Shown one piece after another: positions 9,150 through 19,551 of a stretch of 64,000 nt of DNA. Under the pieces are notes generated by a model. That model saw only the letters and a program-made list of their open reading frames with translations, was not told the origin of the DNA and did not search any database. A program made the position numbers and the translations under genes. Source of the DNA: Haloactinomyces albus (GTDB lineage: Bacteria; Actinomycetota; Actinomycetes; Mycobacteriales; Pseudonocardiaceae); the NCBI RefSeq assembly GCF_031458135.1, contig NZ_JAVDXW010000002.1, positions 62,001 through 126,000 on the forward strand. Direction: 5' to 3'. The first letter of the stretch is position 1. Every line of letters begins with the position of its first letter.

Positions 9150-10285
9150 CGGGGTTTCGGGGGTGGGCGGGCCCATTTCCAGGGTGTGGCGCGTGCGTTG
9201 AGGGCGGCGGTGGCCTGCTGGGTGGCGTGGTCGATCTCGCTGGCATCGGCGAAGGTTTGGCCGGCGAGGGCTTGTCGGCGGAAGAGGCGCCACCAAGCTT
9301 CCTGGAGGTTGAGCCAGCACGCCCCGATGGGGATGAACGCGTGGATGATCGACGAGCCATTCCCTTGTGGACTTGCTGGTGTGGCTGGAGAGGTTGTCGG
9401 TGACCCCGGAGATGTCGCCGGCCGGGTTGGCCTGCTCAACCCGTTCCAGGAATCGTTGATAATTCACACTGTTACAGGAGGCAGCGGTCAGCGTCACTGC
9501 CTGGCCGTCGCGGATCTGCAGTCCACGGTAGACCCAGGTTTTTTCCGGCCCGCGGGAGTACTCCCAGGGCGCTTTGATCCGGTGCCCGTCGGCCGACCAG
9601 CCCGGCGCAGGACCGAAGGTGCGGGGCACGACGGGGCCGAGTTCGTCGGCGCAGATCACCGTGGCCCCGGCCGGCGGCTGCGTATAGAGCCCGACGATGC
9701 GGTCCCTTTTGGGGCGAACTCGGGATCGCTGCTCGTTGTCCAGGAGCGGGGCTTGCGCCAGCGCACTCCTTCAGTCAACAGGATCCGGCGGACCTGGCTG
9801 CGCCCGACGACAATGCCCTCGTCCTGGGCTGCTTCGGTTAACGCATCCAGGCTCCACTGCGACGGATCCGCCTCCTGCTCGGCGTCCAAGTCCCCGTCGG
9901 CCTGCCGGGTTAATCGGCCTGGCGGGGTCGCCTTCGCCAAGGCCACAATCCGGCTGCGCTCAGCCTCCGTGATCCGCAGCTTGCGCCCCGCACCCGGCCG
10001 ATCAGCGAGCCCATCGACACCCTCGGCGTTGAACCGCACGATCCGCTCACGCACGGTTTGCGGGTGACAGCTCAACCGGGCAGCGATAGCGCCGGTGCGC
10101 AGGCCTTGCCAACTGGCCGTGATTATCTGTGCTCGCCGGATCCCATCAGCCGGGGCCTGCCGAGCTCCGGCCAGCTTGCGAATCTGCCGTTCCTCGGCAC
10201 CATCCACGGGCGCACGCGCCGACAACAACTTCGGCATGCCAACCACCCCACGAGGGGTATCACCCCAGTTCATCAGGGACTTCAA
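9150..10285 (-). pseudogene. IS630-family transposase, multiply frameshifted
   Basis: The N-terminal HTH part (ATG at 10285) ends at 9656, and the DDE part (CADELGPVVPRTFGPAPGW) follows in another frame. A third frame holds the tail (HAFIPIGACWLNLQEAWWRLF and TPWKWARPPPKP) to about 9150. At least two frameshifts separate the pieces, so no full protein is made. It sits tail-to-tail against the truncated enolase-superfamily gene. Confidence 0.8.
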
Positions 10286-10313
10286 CCCCCAATCAGGAAC
10301 ACAGCACTAGACG

Positions 10314-11780
10314 CAATACCGCTGATTTAGGTTGGGTGTGGCTGGTAGTGTGTGTTCATGCCCAGGCCTGGTCAGGTGACGTCGTCGTCGCGGGAGCGGT
10401 TGCCGGATCGGATTGCGATTGGGGTGCTCACGCGGGCGTTTCCGCCGGAGTTGGTGGACGAGGTGCTGGCTGCCACGGGGCGGGTGGAGCAGCGCAAACG
10501 GCTGTTGCCGGCGCGGGTGGTGGTGTATTTCGTGCTGGCGATGTGCCTGTTTCGTCAGGAAGGCTATGAAGAGGTCACCCGGCTGTTGACCAATGGGTTG
10601 GCCTGGACACGGCACTGGCAGGCTCAGTGGCAGGCGCCGACGACGGCGGCGCTGTCGCGAGCCCGGGCCCGGCTGGGTGCCGAGCCGGTGGCCGCGTTGT
10701 TCGAGCGGGTGGCTACTCCGGTGGCTACCGCGGCCACGGCGGGGGCGTGGTATCGCGGCCACCGACTGGTTGCCGTGGACGGCACCACGTTCGATCTGGC
10801 CGACACTCCGGCCAACGGGGACTACTTCGGTCGGCCGGACAGTTCCCGCGGCGACGGAGTGAGTGCCTATCCGCAGGCCCGCGTGGTCGCGCTGGCCGAG
10901 TGCGGCACGCACGCGATCTTCGCCGCCACGTCGGCGCCGCTGACGACGACCGAGTCCAAACTGGTCCCGAAGTTGTGGCCCGCCCTGGCACCGGACATGC
11001 TGCTGCTGGCCGACCGGGCTTTGTTGAGCTTCGACGCCTGGCGGGCCGCCACAGCCACCGGGGCCGACCTGCTGTGGCGAGCCCGGTCCAGCGCGGTGCT
11101 GCCCGTAACCCGCCAGTTCGACGACGGCTCGTATCTGTCCGAAATCGTGGCCGCCCGGGACAAAAACCGGCGGGCCGACCCGGCCACCGTGCGGGTGGTC
11201 GAGTTCACCCTCGGCGAGGCCGCGACGGTCTACCGGCTGGTGACCAGCCTGCTCGACCCGGAGCAGGCTCCCGCTGCCGAACTGGCCGCCCTGTATGCCC
11301 AACGGTGGGAGATCGAAACCGCCCTGGACGAACTCAAAACCCACCAAGGCGGGCCCAACCTGATCCTGCGCTCGCAACACCCCGACGGGGTCGAACAAGA
11401 ACTCTACGGTTTCCTACTGACCCACCACGCCCTGCGCGGCCTGATGCACGACACCGCCGCCAGCGCCGAGACCGATCCCGACCGGATCTCGTTTCTGCGC
11501 ACACTGCGCGTCGTCCGCCGCCAGGTCACCGACCAGGCGGCTTTTTCCCCCGAACCGCCTAATGCGAGCACTACGGTGCACCCGTAAGGAACTGCTACGC
11601 CATCCGCTGCCGCCCCGCCGACGTCGTTCCAACCCCCGCGTGGTCAAACGCAAAATGGCCAACTGGCACCTCAAACGCGCCCACCACCGAGACCCACCCC
11701 CACCCAACATCACGATCACCATCGTCACCGCCACCAAACCGGCCCCACAACGCCGAAAACCACCAAAGTAAGCGGTATTG
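10314..11780 (+). mobile_element. IS4-family element, copy 1
   Basis: 1467 bp with CAATACCGCT at the left end and AGCGGTATTG at the right, the same length and ends as the copy at 39766-41232 in the opposite orientation. The flanking 10-mers (GCACTAGACG left, CATCTAGCAG right) do not match, so no target duplication remains here. The products of the two copies differ at two residues over 411, which indicates recent spread. Confidence 0.88.
10352..11587 (+). CDS. IS4-family transposase, copy 1
   Basis: 411 residues. The DDE core shows AVDGTTFDLAD (first Asp), LLLADRALLSFDAW (second Asp) and the IS4 signature Y-x2-R-x3-E-x6-K in YAQRWEIETALDELK. The conserved Arg/Lys-rich tail (LPPRRRRSNPRVVKRKM) is not in this frame. 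It lies in the +1 frame and ends at 11771. The crossing point is probably the T5C5 run at 11542-11551, where one base fewer gives QAAFPPNRLMRALR. The identical arrangement occurs in copy 2. Confidence 0.85.
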   Translation: MFMPRPGQVTSSSRERLPDRIAIGVLTRAFPPELVDEVLAATGRVEQRKRLLPARVVVYFVLAMCLFRQEGYEEVTRLLTNGLAWTRHWQAQWQAPTTAALSRARARLGAEPVAALFERVATPVATAATAGAWYRGHRLVAVDGTTFDLADTPANGDYFGRPDSSRGDGVSAYPQARVVALAECGTHAIFAATSAPLTTTESKLVPKLWPALAPDMLLLADRALLSFDAWRAATATGADLLWRARSSAVLPVTRQFDDGSYLSEIVAARDKNRRADPATVRVVEFTLGEAATVYRLVTSLLDPEQAPAAELAALYAQRWEIETALDELKTHQGGPNLILRSQHPDGVEQELYGFLLTHHALRGLMHDTAASAETDPDRISFLRTLRVVRRQVTDQAAFSPEPPNASTTVHP

Positions 11781-11814
11781 CATCTAGCAGGCTGCGTCGC
11801 ACGATCGTGCGCGC

Positions 11815-12669
11815 TCAGGACAGCCGGGCGAGCCACCGCTGCCGCCAGCGCTCGGTGCTGGCGAGGTCGTTGAAGGTGAACAGGTGGAAGCCGGCGAGCT
11901 CGTTGTCGGGGCGGCCGATCTGGTCGGCCAGCCCGGTGATCAGCTTGTCCGGGCGGTAACCGCTGGGCAGGAAGAACCGCCAGAGCATCGCGGACTGCTT
12001 GGCCAGGAAGCGGGCGGACTGCCCGAGCCCGAGACCGGCCGACACGCGGATCAGCTTCTGCCGGTTGATCGAGCCCGGCACGCCCACCCGGATCGGCGTG
12101 CGGATGCCCTCGGCGCGCAGTCGGCGGGCCCAGCCGATCGTGGTGTCCGGGTTGAAGCACAACTGGGTGATGATCTCGTGCGCGCGGCCGGCCTTGGCGC
12201 GTAGCGCTTCGTCGATCACCGCGTCGGGCAGCTTGCCGTGCCCCTCGGGGTAGCCCGCGATGCCCACGCTGCGGAAGGAGTGCCCGGCTTCGGCGAGGGC
12301 GACCAGCAGGCTTTCCGCGTCCGCGAACTCCCCGGCCGGTTCGGTGGCGTCTCCGCCGATCGCGAAGATCTGCTCCACCCCGGACTCCAGCAGCCGCACG
12401 GCGATCTCCTCGAGCTCCGCGCGGCCGCGGATCAGCCGGGCGGGCAGGTGCGGGGCGGTCCGGTAGCCGTTCTTGCTCAGGCGGACGGCGAGCTCGACGG
12501 TCGCCTCCAGCCCCTTGGCCTCGGTGGCGGTGACCGTCAGCGGCACGTCCAGCGGGACGTGGGCGAGCACCTTGTCCTCGGTGCTGCGGAAGGGCAGCAC
12601 CTCGTAGGAGGCGTTGCGCAGAGCTTGGGCCAGCGCCGCTCGGTGGTGCGCGGAAGGCTGAGACGACAT
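11815..12669 (-). CDS. metF: Methylenetetrahydrofolate reductase-like protein
   Basis: 284 residues, the usual length for a stand-alone MetF TIM barrel. It starts at ATG 12669 with a GGGGGAG site upstream. Motifs include VTVTATEAKGL, FAIGGDATEPAGEF, the central GVAGYPEGH-like strand (GIAGYPEGHGKLPD) and TQLCFNPDTTIGW. MetF reduces 5,10-methylene-THF to 5-methyl-THF. Here it is the last gene of the leftward glyA-sox-mscR cluster, so it may move one-carbon units from betaine methyl groups into methionine synthesis. A longer in-frame reading to 13275 is ignored because it overlaps the hydrolase gene. It is separated from the upstream hydrolase gene by a strong palindrome and may be expressed at a different level. 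Confidence 0.8.
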   Translation of the reverse strand: MSSQPSAHHRAALAQALRNASYEVLPFRSTEDKVLAHVPLDVPLTVTATEAKGLEATVELAVRLSKNGYRTAPHLPARLIRGRAELEEIAVRLLESGVEQIFAIGGDATEPAGEFADAESLLVALAEAGHSFRSVGIAGYPEGHGKLPDAVIDEALRAKAGRAHEIITQLCFNPDTTIGWARRLRAEGIRTPIRVGVPGSINRQKLIRVSAGLGLGQSARFLAKQSAMLWRFFLPSGYRPDKLITGLADQIGRPDNELAGFHLFTFNDLASTERWRQRWLARLS

Positions 12670-12702
12670 GGAGGGCTCCCCCTTCGGGTGGTGGGACGCG
12701 TG

Positions 12703-12742
12703 CCGAAAGCCACGCCCCTCCGCGGAGGGGCGTGGCTTTCGG
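12703..12742 (-). terminator. Perfect 40-nt palindrome between the hydrolase and metF genes
   Basis: A 19-nt arm at 12703-12721 pairs completely with 12724-12742. It begins CCGAAAGCCACG and has no mismatch. It follows the hydrolase stop codon by 8 bp and ends 33 bp before metF. There is no T tract after it, so it may be a terminator, an mRNA stabiliser or a partial read-through valve. Confidence 0.6.
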
Positions 12743-12749
12743 CGGACGG

Positions 12750-13379
12750 CTAGTAACCCCGCTTGACCCACTCGTCGAACTGCGGGATGACCTCGCCGAT
12801 GGTGGTGCCCGGGCCGTGGCCGGGGCAGACCTTGGTCGCCCGGGGCAGCGGGAGCAGCTGGTCGCGGATCGACGCGATGATCGTGTCGAAGTCCGAGAAC
12901 GAGCGCCCGGTCGCGCCCGGACCGCCAGCGAACAGGGTGTCGCCGGTGAACACGGTGCCGAGGTCCGGGCAGTAGTAGCACACCGAACCCGGCGTGTGAC
13001 CCGGCGTGTGCATCACCTGCAGGTTCAGGCGCCCCACGGAGATCAGCTGCCGGTCGCCCAGCAACGCCTCCGGCTGCCGCGCCGGGTGGGTCAGCTCCCA
13101 CACCGGCAGGTCGGCCGGGTGCAGGTGGACCGGGGCGCCGACCGCGTCGGCCAGCTGCGGAGCCACCCGCACGTGGTCGTCGTGGGCGTGCGTGGCCAGG
13201 ACGACCACCACCTCCCGGCCGGCGACCAGCTCGCGGACCGCGTCGACGTCGTGCGGTGCGTCGATGATCGCGCACCGGTCGTCGTCGCCGACCACCCAGA
13301 GGTTGTTCTCCACCTCGTGTACCTCGCCGTCCAGGGAGAACTTCCCCGCGACGGCGGCGTGATCCAGCCGGATCGCCAT
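12750..13379 (-). CDS. MBL-fold hydrolase, probable formylmycothiol/formaldehyde module
   Basis: 209 residues of a glyoxalase-II-like metallo-beta-lactamase fold. Metal ligands are visible as THAHDDH (HxHxDH), the HTPGHTPG His, FTGDTLF Asp and CPGHGPG His. The start ATG 13379 overlaps the dehydrogenase stop by one base (TGATG), implying translational coupling. MBL hydrolases next to mycothiol-dependent formaldehyde dehydrogenase are the expected candidates to hydrolyse S-formylmycothiol to formate and mycothiol. That substrate is inferred from context only. A close paralogue in the same arrangement lies at 53556-54188. Confidence 0.8.
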   Translation of the reverse strand: MAIRLDHAAVAGKFSLDGEVHEVENNLWVVGDDDRCAIIDAPHDVDAVRELVAGREVVVVLATHAHDDHVRVAPQLADAVGAPVHLHPADLPVWELTHPARQPEALLGDRQLISVGRLNLQVMHTPGHTPGSVCYYCPDLGTVFTGDTLFAGGPGATGRSFSDFDTIIASIRDQLLPLPRATKVCPGHGPGTTIGEVIPQFDEWVKRGY

Positions 13380-14461
13380 CAGAAGGTCACCACCGAACGC
13401 AGCACCTCACCGCGGTGCATCTTCTCGAACGCCGCCTCGATCCCGTCCAGCGAGATCTCCTCGGTCACGAACCTCTCCAGCGGCAACCGTCCCTGCAGCT
13501 GGAGCTCGGTGAGCATGGGGAAGTCCCGCTCCGGCAGGCAGTCGCCGTACCAGCTGGACTTCAGCGCGCCGCCGCGAGCGAACACGTCCAGCAGCGGCAG
13601 CTCCAGCCGCATCTGTGGGTCCGGAACGCCGACCAGCACGACGGTCCCGGCCAGGTCCCGAGCGTAGAACGCCTGCTCGTAGGTCTTGGGCACCCCGACC
13701 GCGTCGATCACCACGTCCGCGCCGTCGCCGCCGGTGAGCTCGCGGATCGCCTCGACGGTGTCGGTCTCGGCGGCGTTGACGGTGTGCGTGGCGCCGAACT
13801 GGCGCGCCCAATCGAGCTTCTTGGGTTCGGTGTCCACCGCGATGATCCGCCGCGCCCCGGCCATCGCCGCCCCGGCCACGGCCCCGTCACCGACACCGCC
13901 GCAGCCGATGATCGCCACGGAGTCGCCCGGCCCGGCCTGGCCGGTGTTCACTGCGGCGCCGATGCCGGCCATCACGCCGCAGCCCAGCAGCCCGACCACC
14001 GCGGAACGCGCTGCCGGATCCACCTTGGTGCACTGCCCCGAGTGCACCAGCGTCTTCTCCGCGAACCCGCCGATGCCCAGCGCGGGCGATAGCGGGGTGC
14101 CGCCGGCCAGGGTCATCGGTTGCTCGGCGTTGTGGGTGTCGAAGCAGTACTGCGGTCGACCGCGCTTGCAGGCCCGGCAGCTGCCGCACACCGCGCGCCA
14201 GTTGAGCACGACGAAGTCGCCCGGCTCGACGTTGTGCACGCCTTCGCCGACTGCCGCCACCGTGCCGGCCACCTCGTGGCCGAGCAGGAACGGGAACTCG
14301 TCGTTGATGCCGCCTTCGCGGTAGTGCAGATCAGTGTGGCAGACCCCGCAGGCCTGCACGTCCACCACGGCCTCACCCGGACCGGGGTCCGGAACGTGGA
14401 TCGTGGTGACTTCCACGGGCTTTCCCTCGCCCATGGCTACCACTCCGCGCACTTCGGTCAT
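13379..14461 (-). CDS. mscR: S-(hydroxymethyl)mycothiol dehydrogenase, copy 1
   Basis: 360 residues of the zinc-dependent medium-chain dehydrogenase family. The catalytic zinc site is CGVCHTDLH with GHE, the structural zinc site is [15 protein letters not shown], and the nucleotide-binding motif is [10 protein letters not shown]. It closely matches mycothiol-dependent formaldehyde dehydrogenases. These oxidise the spontaneous formaldehyde-mycothiol adduct, using NAD. ATG 14461 is chosen over longer in-frame readings that overlap soxG. In this operon it would remove formaldehyde released when sarcosine or dimethylglycine oxidation is uncoupled from THF. Confidence 0.88.
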   Translation of the reverse strand: MTEVRGVVAMGEGKPVEVTTIHVPDPGPGEAVVDVQACGVCHTDLHYREGGINDEFPFLLGHEVAGTVAAVGEGVHNVEPGDFVVLNWRAVCGSCRACKRGRPQYCFDTHNAEQPMTLAGGTPLSPALGIGGFAEKTLVHSGQCTKVDPAARSAVVGLLGCGVMAGIGAAVNTGQAGPGDSVAIIGCGGVGDGAVAGAAMAGARRIIAVDTEPKKLDWARQFGATHTVNAAETDTVEAIRELTGGDGADVVIDAVGVPKTYEQAFYARDLAGTVVLVGVPDPQMRLELPLLDVFARGGALKSSWYGDCLPERDFPMLTELQLQGRLPLERFVTEEISLDGIEAAFEKMHRGEVLRSVVTF

Positions 14462-14507
14462 TTGCTGCTCCCATTCGTCGTCGTTCGGACTCGTCCTGTT
14501 CTCGGGT

Positions 14508-15095
14508 TCAGAGCCGGTACTCGGCGGCCGCGTCGGCCAGCCAGTCGGCGAGGTAGCGCTCGAAGGACGCACGCACGAAGATCCAGAAGCTCGGTCGTTC
14601 GGTGTCCCGGCACAGCAGCACCACCCCGGCGCGTGCCAGCAGGGTCTGCGCGCACTGGTAGGAGGTGAAGCTGCGCCGGTGCAGGTCGAGCGCGCAGCCC
14701 TTGGCCAGCAGCTCGCGGGACTTCGGCCCGGTGACCTCGACAATCGTGCGGTGGCCCGATACGTCGACGACCGAGCCGTGCTCCTCGCCGAGGGCCTCGG
14801 CGAGCGTCTCCTGGATCTGCTCCGCGCTGCCCTCGGGACCGACCAGCAGCCACTCGTCCGGACCCATCCAGAGGATCTGCAGGTGTTCGGTGCGGGCGAC
14901 CTGCCCCGGCTGGTTGGGCAGCATCGCGCCCACGGCCGTGCCGATGCGCTCGGCCGCCGGGCTCTTCGGGTCGACGCGCAGCGCGACCTGGGCGGTGAAG
15001 GCCACTTCGGACAGCCGCAGCGCACCGGGCACCGAGGAGTCGGCCAGCGCCTCGGCGCGGGCGGCCAGCGGGGACTCGCCGTAGAGCTCAGCCAT
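14508..15095 (-). CDS. soxG: Sarcosine oxidase gamma subunit
   Basis: 195 residues, typical for SoxG, from ATG 15095 ([14 protein letters not shown]). Recognisable stretches are [34 protein letters not shown] and [10 protein letters not shown], the GcvT-like fold of this small subunit. It starts inside the last codons of soxA (8-bp overlap), so the two are co-translated. SoxG is the fourth subunit of the heterotetrameric sarcosine oxidase, and the whole set soxB-soxD-soxA-soxG is present in canonical order. Confidence 0.93.
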   Translation of the reverse strand: MAELYGESPLAARAEALADSSVPGALRLSEVAFTAQVALRVDPKSPAAERIGTAVGAMLPNQPGQVARTEHLQILWMGPDEWLLVGPEGSAEQIQETLAEALGEEHGSVVDVSGHRTIVEVTGPKSRELLAKGCALDLHRRSFTSYQCAQTLLARAGVVLLCRDTERPSFWIFVRASFERYLADWLADAAAEYRL

Positions 15096-17931
15096 CGCGA
15101 CGGTTTCCTTCCTTGTCGTAGAAGACCGGTTCGGTGATCTCGACGGGCACGAGCTGGTCGCCCACATGGCCGTAGATGGTTTGCCCGATGCGGTCGCGGC
15201 CGCTTGTGACCAGGGCGAGGGCGAAGGGGCGTTGCAGGGCGGCGCTGCGGTAGCTGGAGGTGATGTGCCCGAGCATGGGCACCGGCGGTTCGGGCAGCTC
15301 GGTGGACTCCACCAGTTGGGTGCCTTCGGGTACGGCTCCTGAGTCGGCTGGTGGGAGCAGGCCGACGAGGTGTTTGCGGTCGGTGCGGGCGGTGTCGGCG
15401 CGGGTGAACGAGCGCATTCCGAGGAAGTCGTCCTTGGTCTTCGACACCGCCCAGCCCATGCCGAGATCGTGCGGGGTGATGGTGCCGTCGGTGTCCTGGC
15501 CGACGATGGGGAAGCCCTTCTCGGCGCGCAGCACGTGCATGGTTTCGGTGCCGTAAGGGGTGATGCCCAGGTCGGAACCGGCCTCGTGCAGGGCTTCCCA
15601 GACCTCACGGCCGTACCACCAGGGAACGTTGATCTCGAAGGCGAGTTCGCCGGAGAAACTGATCCGGCACACCCGGGCAGCCCGGCCGGCGACCACGCCG
15701 TCGCGGTAGGACATGAACGGGAACGCGTCGTTGTCCAGGTCGATGTCCGAGGTCGCCCGGGCCAGCACCTCGCGCGAACGGGGGCCCGCCAGGGCGATGG
15801 TGGCCCAGTGCTCGGTGACCGAGGTCAAGTGCACTCTCAGGTGGGTCCACTCGGTCTGCAGCCAGTCCTCGAGCCACTCCAGCACCCCGGCTGCGCCGCC
15901 GGAGGTGGTGGAGATGAGGTAGCGGTGCTGGTCGGTGCGCATCACGGTGCCGTCGTCGAAGACCATGCCGTCGGCGGTGCACATGACCCCGTAGCGGATG
16001 CGGCCGACCTTCAGCGTGCTCATCTTGTTGGTGTAGACGAGGTCGAGGAACTCGGCGGCGTCGGGACCCTGCACGTCGATCTTGCCGAGGGTGGAGACGT
16101 CCTGCATGCCCACGCCCGTGCGCACGGCGTGGCATTCGCGCAGCACGGCGGTGTCCATGTCCTCGCCGGGCTGAGGGTAGTACCAGGGGCGCTTCCACTG
16201 GCCGACGTTCTCGAACGGGCAGTCCTGCTCGAGGTGCCAATCGTGCATGGCGGTGATGCGGATGGGGTCGTAGAGGTCGCCGCGGTCGCGTCCGGCCAGC
16301 GCGGCGAAGGCCACCGGGGTGTAGGGCGGGCGGAACGTGGTGGCGCCGACCTCGGCGACCTCGACGCCGAGCAGTTCGGCGATCACGCCCGAGGACAGCA
16401 GTCCGGAGGTCTTGCCCTGGTCGTGGGCGGTGCCGAGCGTGGTGTAGCGCTTGATGTGCTCCACCGAGGACATCCCGGCCCCGATGGCCTTGCGCACGTC
16501 GGCGACCGTGGCATCCCGCGCCAGATCCACGAATTGCTCACCGCTGGAGTCCGCGGGGATGCCCGGCAGCAGCCAGGTCGGTTGCGGTGGCGTGGCGGGG
16601 CAGGAGAAGGCGCTGGGCACTTCGGCGAAGTCGGCGTCGAACCCGGCCTCGCGCGCCGCGTCGCTGCCCGCTTCGGAACCGGTGCGCAGGCATTCGACGG
16701 TGCCGAAGCTCCCGGTGGCCGCGCCCACCGAGCGCACCCCGCGGGCGGCGCGGTCGGGGACGAGTGCTCCGATCTCCTCGGAGTAGCGCACGGTTCCGCG
16801 CGCCTGGCTGTGCAGGTGAACTGCCGGGTTCCAGCCGCCGGAGACCAGCAGCAGATCGCACGCGACGAGCTGCCGGACACTGGACGGATGCTTCGGGTCA
16901 CCGCGCAGGCTTGCCAGGTGCACGCTGGTGATCCGGTCGGTGCCCGAGGTGTTCACCACGCCGGTGCCCGCGTGAATCCTGATGCCGCGCTCGACGCACA
17001 GCGACGCCCAGTAGGTGGGCGCGTGTTCGCGTGCGTCGACGATGGCTGCGATCTTCACCCCGGCGTCGTGCAGGTCGATGGCCGCGGCGTAGGCGCTGTC
17101 GTTGGTGGTGAACACGACGGCGCGGTTGCCGGGCAGCACGCCGTAGCGGTGCAGGTAGGTTCGGGCGGAGCCGGCGAACATGGTGCCGGGGCGGTCGTTG
17201 CCGGCGAAGACCAGGGGGCGTTCGTGGGCGCCGGTGGCCAGCACGACCTCGCGGGCGCGGATGTGCCAGACCCGCTGCCGGGTGAATGCGTCCTCGCCGC
17301 GGTGCTCGACGGCCACCAGGTAGTTGTCGTCGTAGTGGCCGAACACCGTGGTGCGGGGCAGGACCGTGACCTCCGGGGCGGCTTCGAGCTCGGCGACCAC
17401 GCGGTCGATCCAGCGCTGCGCGGGGGCCCGGTCGAGGGCTTCGCCGCTGCCGAGCAGGCTGCCGCCGAGCTCGGTGTCGGCCTCGGCGATGATCACCCGT
17501 GCGCCGCTGCGGGCCGCGCTCAGCGCGGCGGCCAGCCCGGCAGGCCCGGCGCCGACGATGAGCACGTCGCAGTGCGCGTGCATGGTGTCGTAGCGCGCGG
17601 GATCCTCCTCGGTGGACAGCTGCCCCCGCCCGGGCAGGCCGGAGGCTTCGAGGCCCTCGCGCAGCGCGACCGTGGTCGCGGTCAGCATCGGCTCCGGAAA
17701 CGGCCGCTCGATCTGCACCAGCGCGTTGGGCTCTTCCGCGCCTGCGGCCATGATGCCGCGCGGGCGGCCGTAGCGGATGCTGGTGGCGACCTGGTGCACG
17801 CCGTTGGCCAGCAGCGCCGAAGCCAGCGTGTCGCCGGCGAATCCTTCGTAGTCGCCGCCGTCGAAGCGGAACCGGACCGGGCGGTCGCGGTCGATCCGGC
17901 CGCGGTCGGCAAGCCTGAACTCGTTGCTCAC
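15088..17931 (-). CDS. soxA: Sarcosine oxidase alpha subunit
   Basis: 947 residues. In order: a ferredoxin-like N-terminal domain without the iron-sulfur cysteines ([22 protein letters not shown]), an NAD-binding Rossmann region ([18 protein letters not shown] near residue 135), and a C-terminal folate-binding GcvT-type half ([20 protein letters not shown] and [20 protein letters not shown]). The alpha subunit binds NAD and THF, so methyl carbon leaves as 5,10-methylene-THF. GTG 17931 overlaps the soxD stop (GTGA). The enzyme gives glycine, H2O2 and a one-carbon unit. Confidence 0.95.
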   Translation of the reverse strand: MSNEFRLADRGRIDRDRPVRFRFDGGDYEGFAGDTLASALLANGVHQVATSIRYGRPRGIMAAGAEEPNALVQIERPFPEPMLTATTVALREGLEASGLPGRGQLSTEEDPARYDTMHAHCDVLIVGAGPAGLAAALSAARSGARVIIAEADTELGGSLLGSGEALDRAPAQRWIDRVVAELEAAPEVTVLPRTTVFGHYDDNYLVAVEHRGEDAFTRQRVWHIRAREVVLATGAHERPLVFAGNDRPGTMFAGSARTYLHRYGVLPGNRAVVFTTNDSAYAAAIDLHDAGVKIAAIVDAREHAPTYWASLCVERGIRIHAGTGVVNTSGTDRITSVHLASLRGDPKHPSSVRQLVACDLLLVSGGWNPAVHLHSQARGTVRYSEEIGALVPDRAARGVRSVGAATGSFGTVECLRTGSEAGSDAAREAGFDADFAEVPSAFSCPATPPQPTWLLPGIPADSSGEQFVDLARDATVADVRKAIGAGMSSVEHIKRYTTLGTAHDQGKTSGLLSSGVIAELLGVEVAEVGATTFRPPYTPVAFAALAGRDRGDLYDPIRITAMHDWHLEQDCPFENVGQWKRPWYYPQPGEDMDTAVLRECHAVRTGVGMQDVSTLGKIDVQGPDAAEFLDLVYTNKMSTLKVGRIRYGVMCTADGMVFDDGTVMRTDQHRYLISTTSGGAAGVLEWLEDWLQTEWTHLRVHLTSVTEHWATIALAGPRSREVLARATSDIDLDNDAFPFMSYRDGVVAGRAARVCRISFSGELAFEINVPWWYGREVWEALHEAGSDLGITPYGTETMHVLRAEKGFPIVGQDTDGTITPHDLGMGWAVSKTKDDFLGMRSFTRADTARTDRKHLVGLLPPADSGAVPEGTQLVESTELPEPPVPMLGHITSSYRSAALQRPFALALVTSGRDRIGQTIYGHVGDQLVPVEITEPVFYDKEGNRRDG

Positions 17932-18206
17932 CTCGTCACCGTCCTTGCTGCGCGCGCACTGTCGTCGGGGTGAATCTCGTTGGTGACGGTGTCCCGGCGC
18001 ACGGGGAACCAGCGCCGGCACCCGGCCGCATGCGACCACCGTTCGGTGAAGATGCCTTTGGGGTTGTCCCGGAAGAACAGGAAGTGCGCCCAGTCCTCAT
18101 CGGAGATCGACTGGGGGTCGGACGGGTAGGCCACGTCGGCCTGCCCGCCGTAGTGGAACTCGGTCTCGTTGCGCGGCCCGCACCACGGGCACGGAATGAG
18201 CATCAT
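17928..18206 (-). CDS. soxD: Sarcosine oxidase delta subunit
   Basis: 92 residues with the SoxD zinc site: CPWCG near the N-terminus, a His in TEFHYGG and a further Cys in HAAGCRRWF. The zinc subunit has a structural role in the heterotetramer. ATG 18206 has AAGAGG 7 nt upstream; a second ATG follows directly at 18203. It overlaps soxA by 4 bp at its 3' end. A 115-bp gap separates it from soxB, longer than the other gaps in the operon, with no extra gene inside. Confidence 0.93.
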   Translation of the reverse strand: MMLIPCPWCGPRNETEFHYGGQADVAYPSDPQSISDEDWAHFLFFRDNPKGIFTERWSHAAGCRRWFPVRRDTVTNEIHPDDSARAARTVTR

Positions 18207-18321
18207 GGCCGAACCTCTTCTTCAAGAGTGCTTTCAGTATGTGCAGGTAATTACCGAACCGCCGGAGCCGGTCACCTTGCTCGGACCGATCGCCGGAGCG
18301 AGAAGGCATCGATCACCGTGT

Positions 18322-19551
18322 TCAGTGGGCGACGCCGGCGGCGCCGTGCTCGTCGACCAGCGCGCCGGTGGTGAACCGTTCCAGGGAGAACGGCGCGTTG
18401 AGCGGATGCGCCTCGTCGCAAGCGATGGTGTGGGCGTAGCACCAGCCCACGCCCGGGGTGGATTTGAACCCGCCGGTGCCCCAACCGCAGTTGACGTAGA
18501 GCCCCTCGAACGGGGTGAGCCCCATGATCGCCGAGGCGTCCGGGGTCACATCGACGACACCACCCCAGGTGCGCAGCACATGGGCGCGGGCGAACATCGG
18601 GAACAGCTCCACCGCCGCGGTCATCTCCCGTTCGATGGTGTGAAACGCTCCGCGCTGGCCGTAGGAGTTGTGGGCATCGATGCCCGCGCCGAGCACCAGC
18701 TCGCCCTTGTGGGCCTGGGAGACGTAGACGTGCACCGAATTCGACATCACCACGGTCGGATGCACCGGCTCCAACAGCTCGGAGACCAGCGCCTGCAGCG
18801 GATGGCTCTGGATCGGCAACCGCAGGCCGAGTTCATCGGCCAGCACCGAGGTGTGCCCGGCCGCGGCCAACGCCACCTTGCCCGCCGCGATGTCACCGCG
18901 GCTGGTGCGCACGCCGGTGATCCGGTCACCGACCCGGTCGAAACCGGTGACCTCGCAGCCCTGGATGAGATCCACGCCCATCCGGTCCAACGCCCGAGCG
19001 AAGGCCCAGGCCACGTGGTCGTGCTTGGCGATGCCCGCCCGCGGCTGCCAGGTGGCACCCAGCACCGGATAGCGCAGCTCGTCCGAGGTGTTCAGGATCG
19101 GGCAGATCTCGGCGACCTGGTGCGGGTCGAGCCACTCGGCGTCGACGCCGTTGAGCCTGTTGGCGTTGACCCGGCGCACCCCGTCGCGCACTTCCTGCAG
19201 CGAATGGGCCAGATTCAGCACCCCGCGCTGGGAGAACAACAGCGGATAGTCCAGCTCCTCCTCGAGCCCTTCCCACAGCTTCAGCGCGTGCTCATACAGC
19301 CCCGCACTTTCGTCCCACAGGTAATTCGAGCGAATGATCGTGGTGTTGCGGGCCATGTTCCCGCCGGCCAGCCAGCCACGTTCCAGCACGGCCACATTGG
19401 TGATCCCGTGATTGACCGCCAGGTAGTAGGCGGTGGCCAGACCATGGCCACCACCACCGACGATCACCACGTCATACGACGGCTTCGGATCCGGTGAATG
19501 CCACAACCAATCCGGATGCTCCGGCAAGTCGGCGCCGGGAGTGCGCGGCAT
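18322..19551 (-). CDS. soxB: Sarcosine oxidase beta subunit
   Basis: 409 residues. The FAD-binding dinucleotide fold is [18 protein letters not shown] (residues 28-45). The [15 protein letters not shown] segment contains the His (about H177) that carries the covalent FMN in this family. The late [10 protein letters not shown] region is the usual C-terminal flavin contact. SoxB holds the sarcosine dehydrogenation site. Its ATG overlaps the glyA stop by one base (TGATG), so glycine production and GlyA are made together. Confidence 0.95.
   Translation of the reverse strand: MPRTPGADLPEHPDWLWHSPDPKPSYDVVIVGGGGHGLATAYYLAVNHGITNVAVLERGWLAGGNMARNTTIIRSNYLWDESAGLYEHALKLWEGLEEELDYPLLFSQRGVLNLAHSLQEVRDGVRRVNANRLNGVDAEWLDPHQVAEICPILNTSDELRYPVLGATWQPRAGIAKHDHVAWAFARALDRMGVDLIQGCEVTGFDRVGDRITGVRTSRGDIAAGKVALAAAGHTSVLADELGLRLPIQSHPLQALVSELLEPVHPTVVMSNSVHVYVSQAHKGELVLGAGIDAHNSYGQRGAFHTIEREMTAAVELFPMFARAHVLRTWGGVVDVTPDASAIMGLTPFEGLYVNCGWGTGGFKSTPGVGWCYAHTIACDEAHPLNAPFSLERFTTGALVDEHGAAGVAH

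Noticed and set aside
9186-10067. A 293-codon plus-strand reading over the IS630 remnant
   Set aside because: It is antisense to clear IS630 transposase pieces and has no domain of its own.
12670-13275. N-terminal extension of the metF reading
   Set aside because: It overlaps the MBL gene, crosses the palindrome and matches no MetF N-terminus. ATG 12669 has a ribosome site.
14462-15025. N-terminal extension of the mycothiol dehydrogenase reading
   Set aside because: It overlaps soxG in another frame and is Arg/Ser/Pro-rich without homology.
15370-17973. An 867-codon plus-strand reading opposite soxA
   Set aside because: It is a Gly/Val/His-rich mirror of the sarcosine oxidase alpha gene with no domain, a common effect of high GC content.
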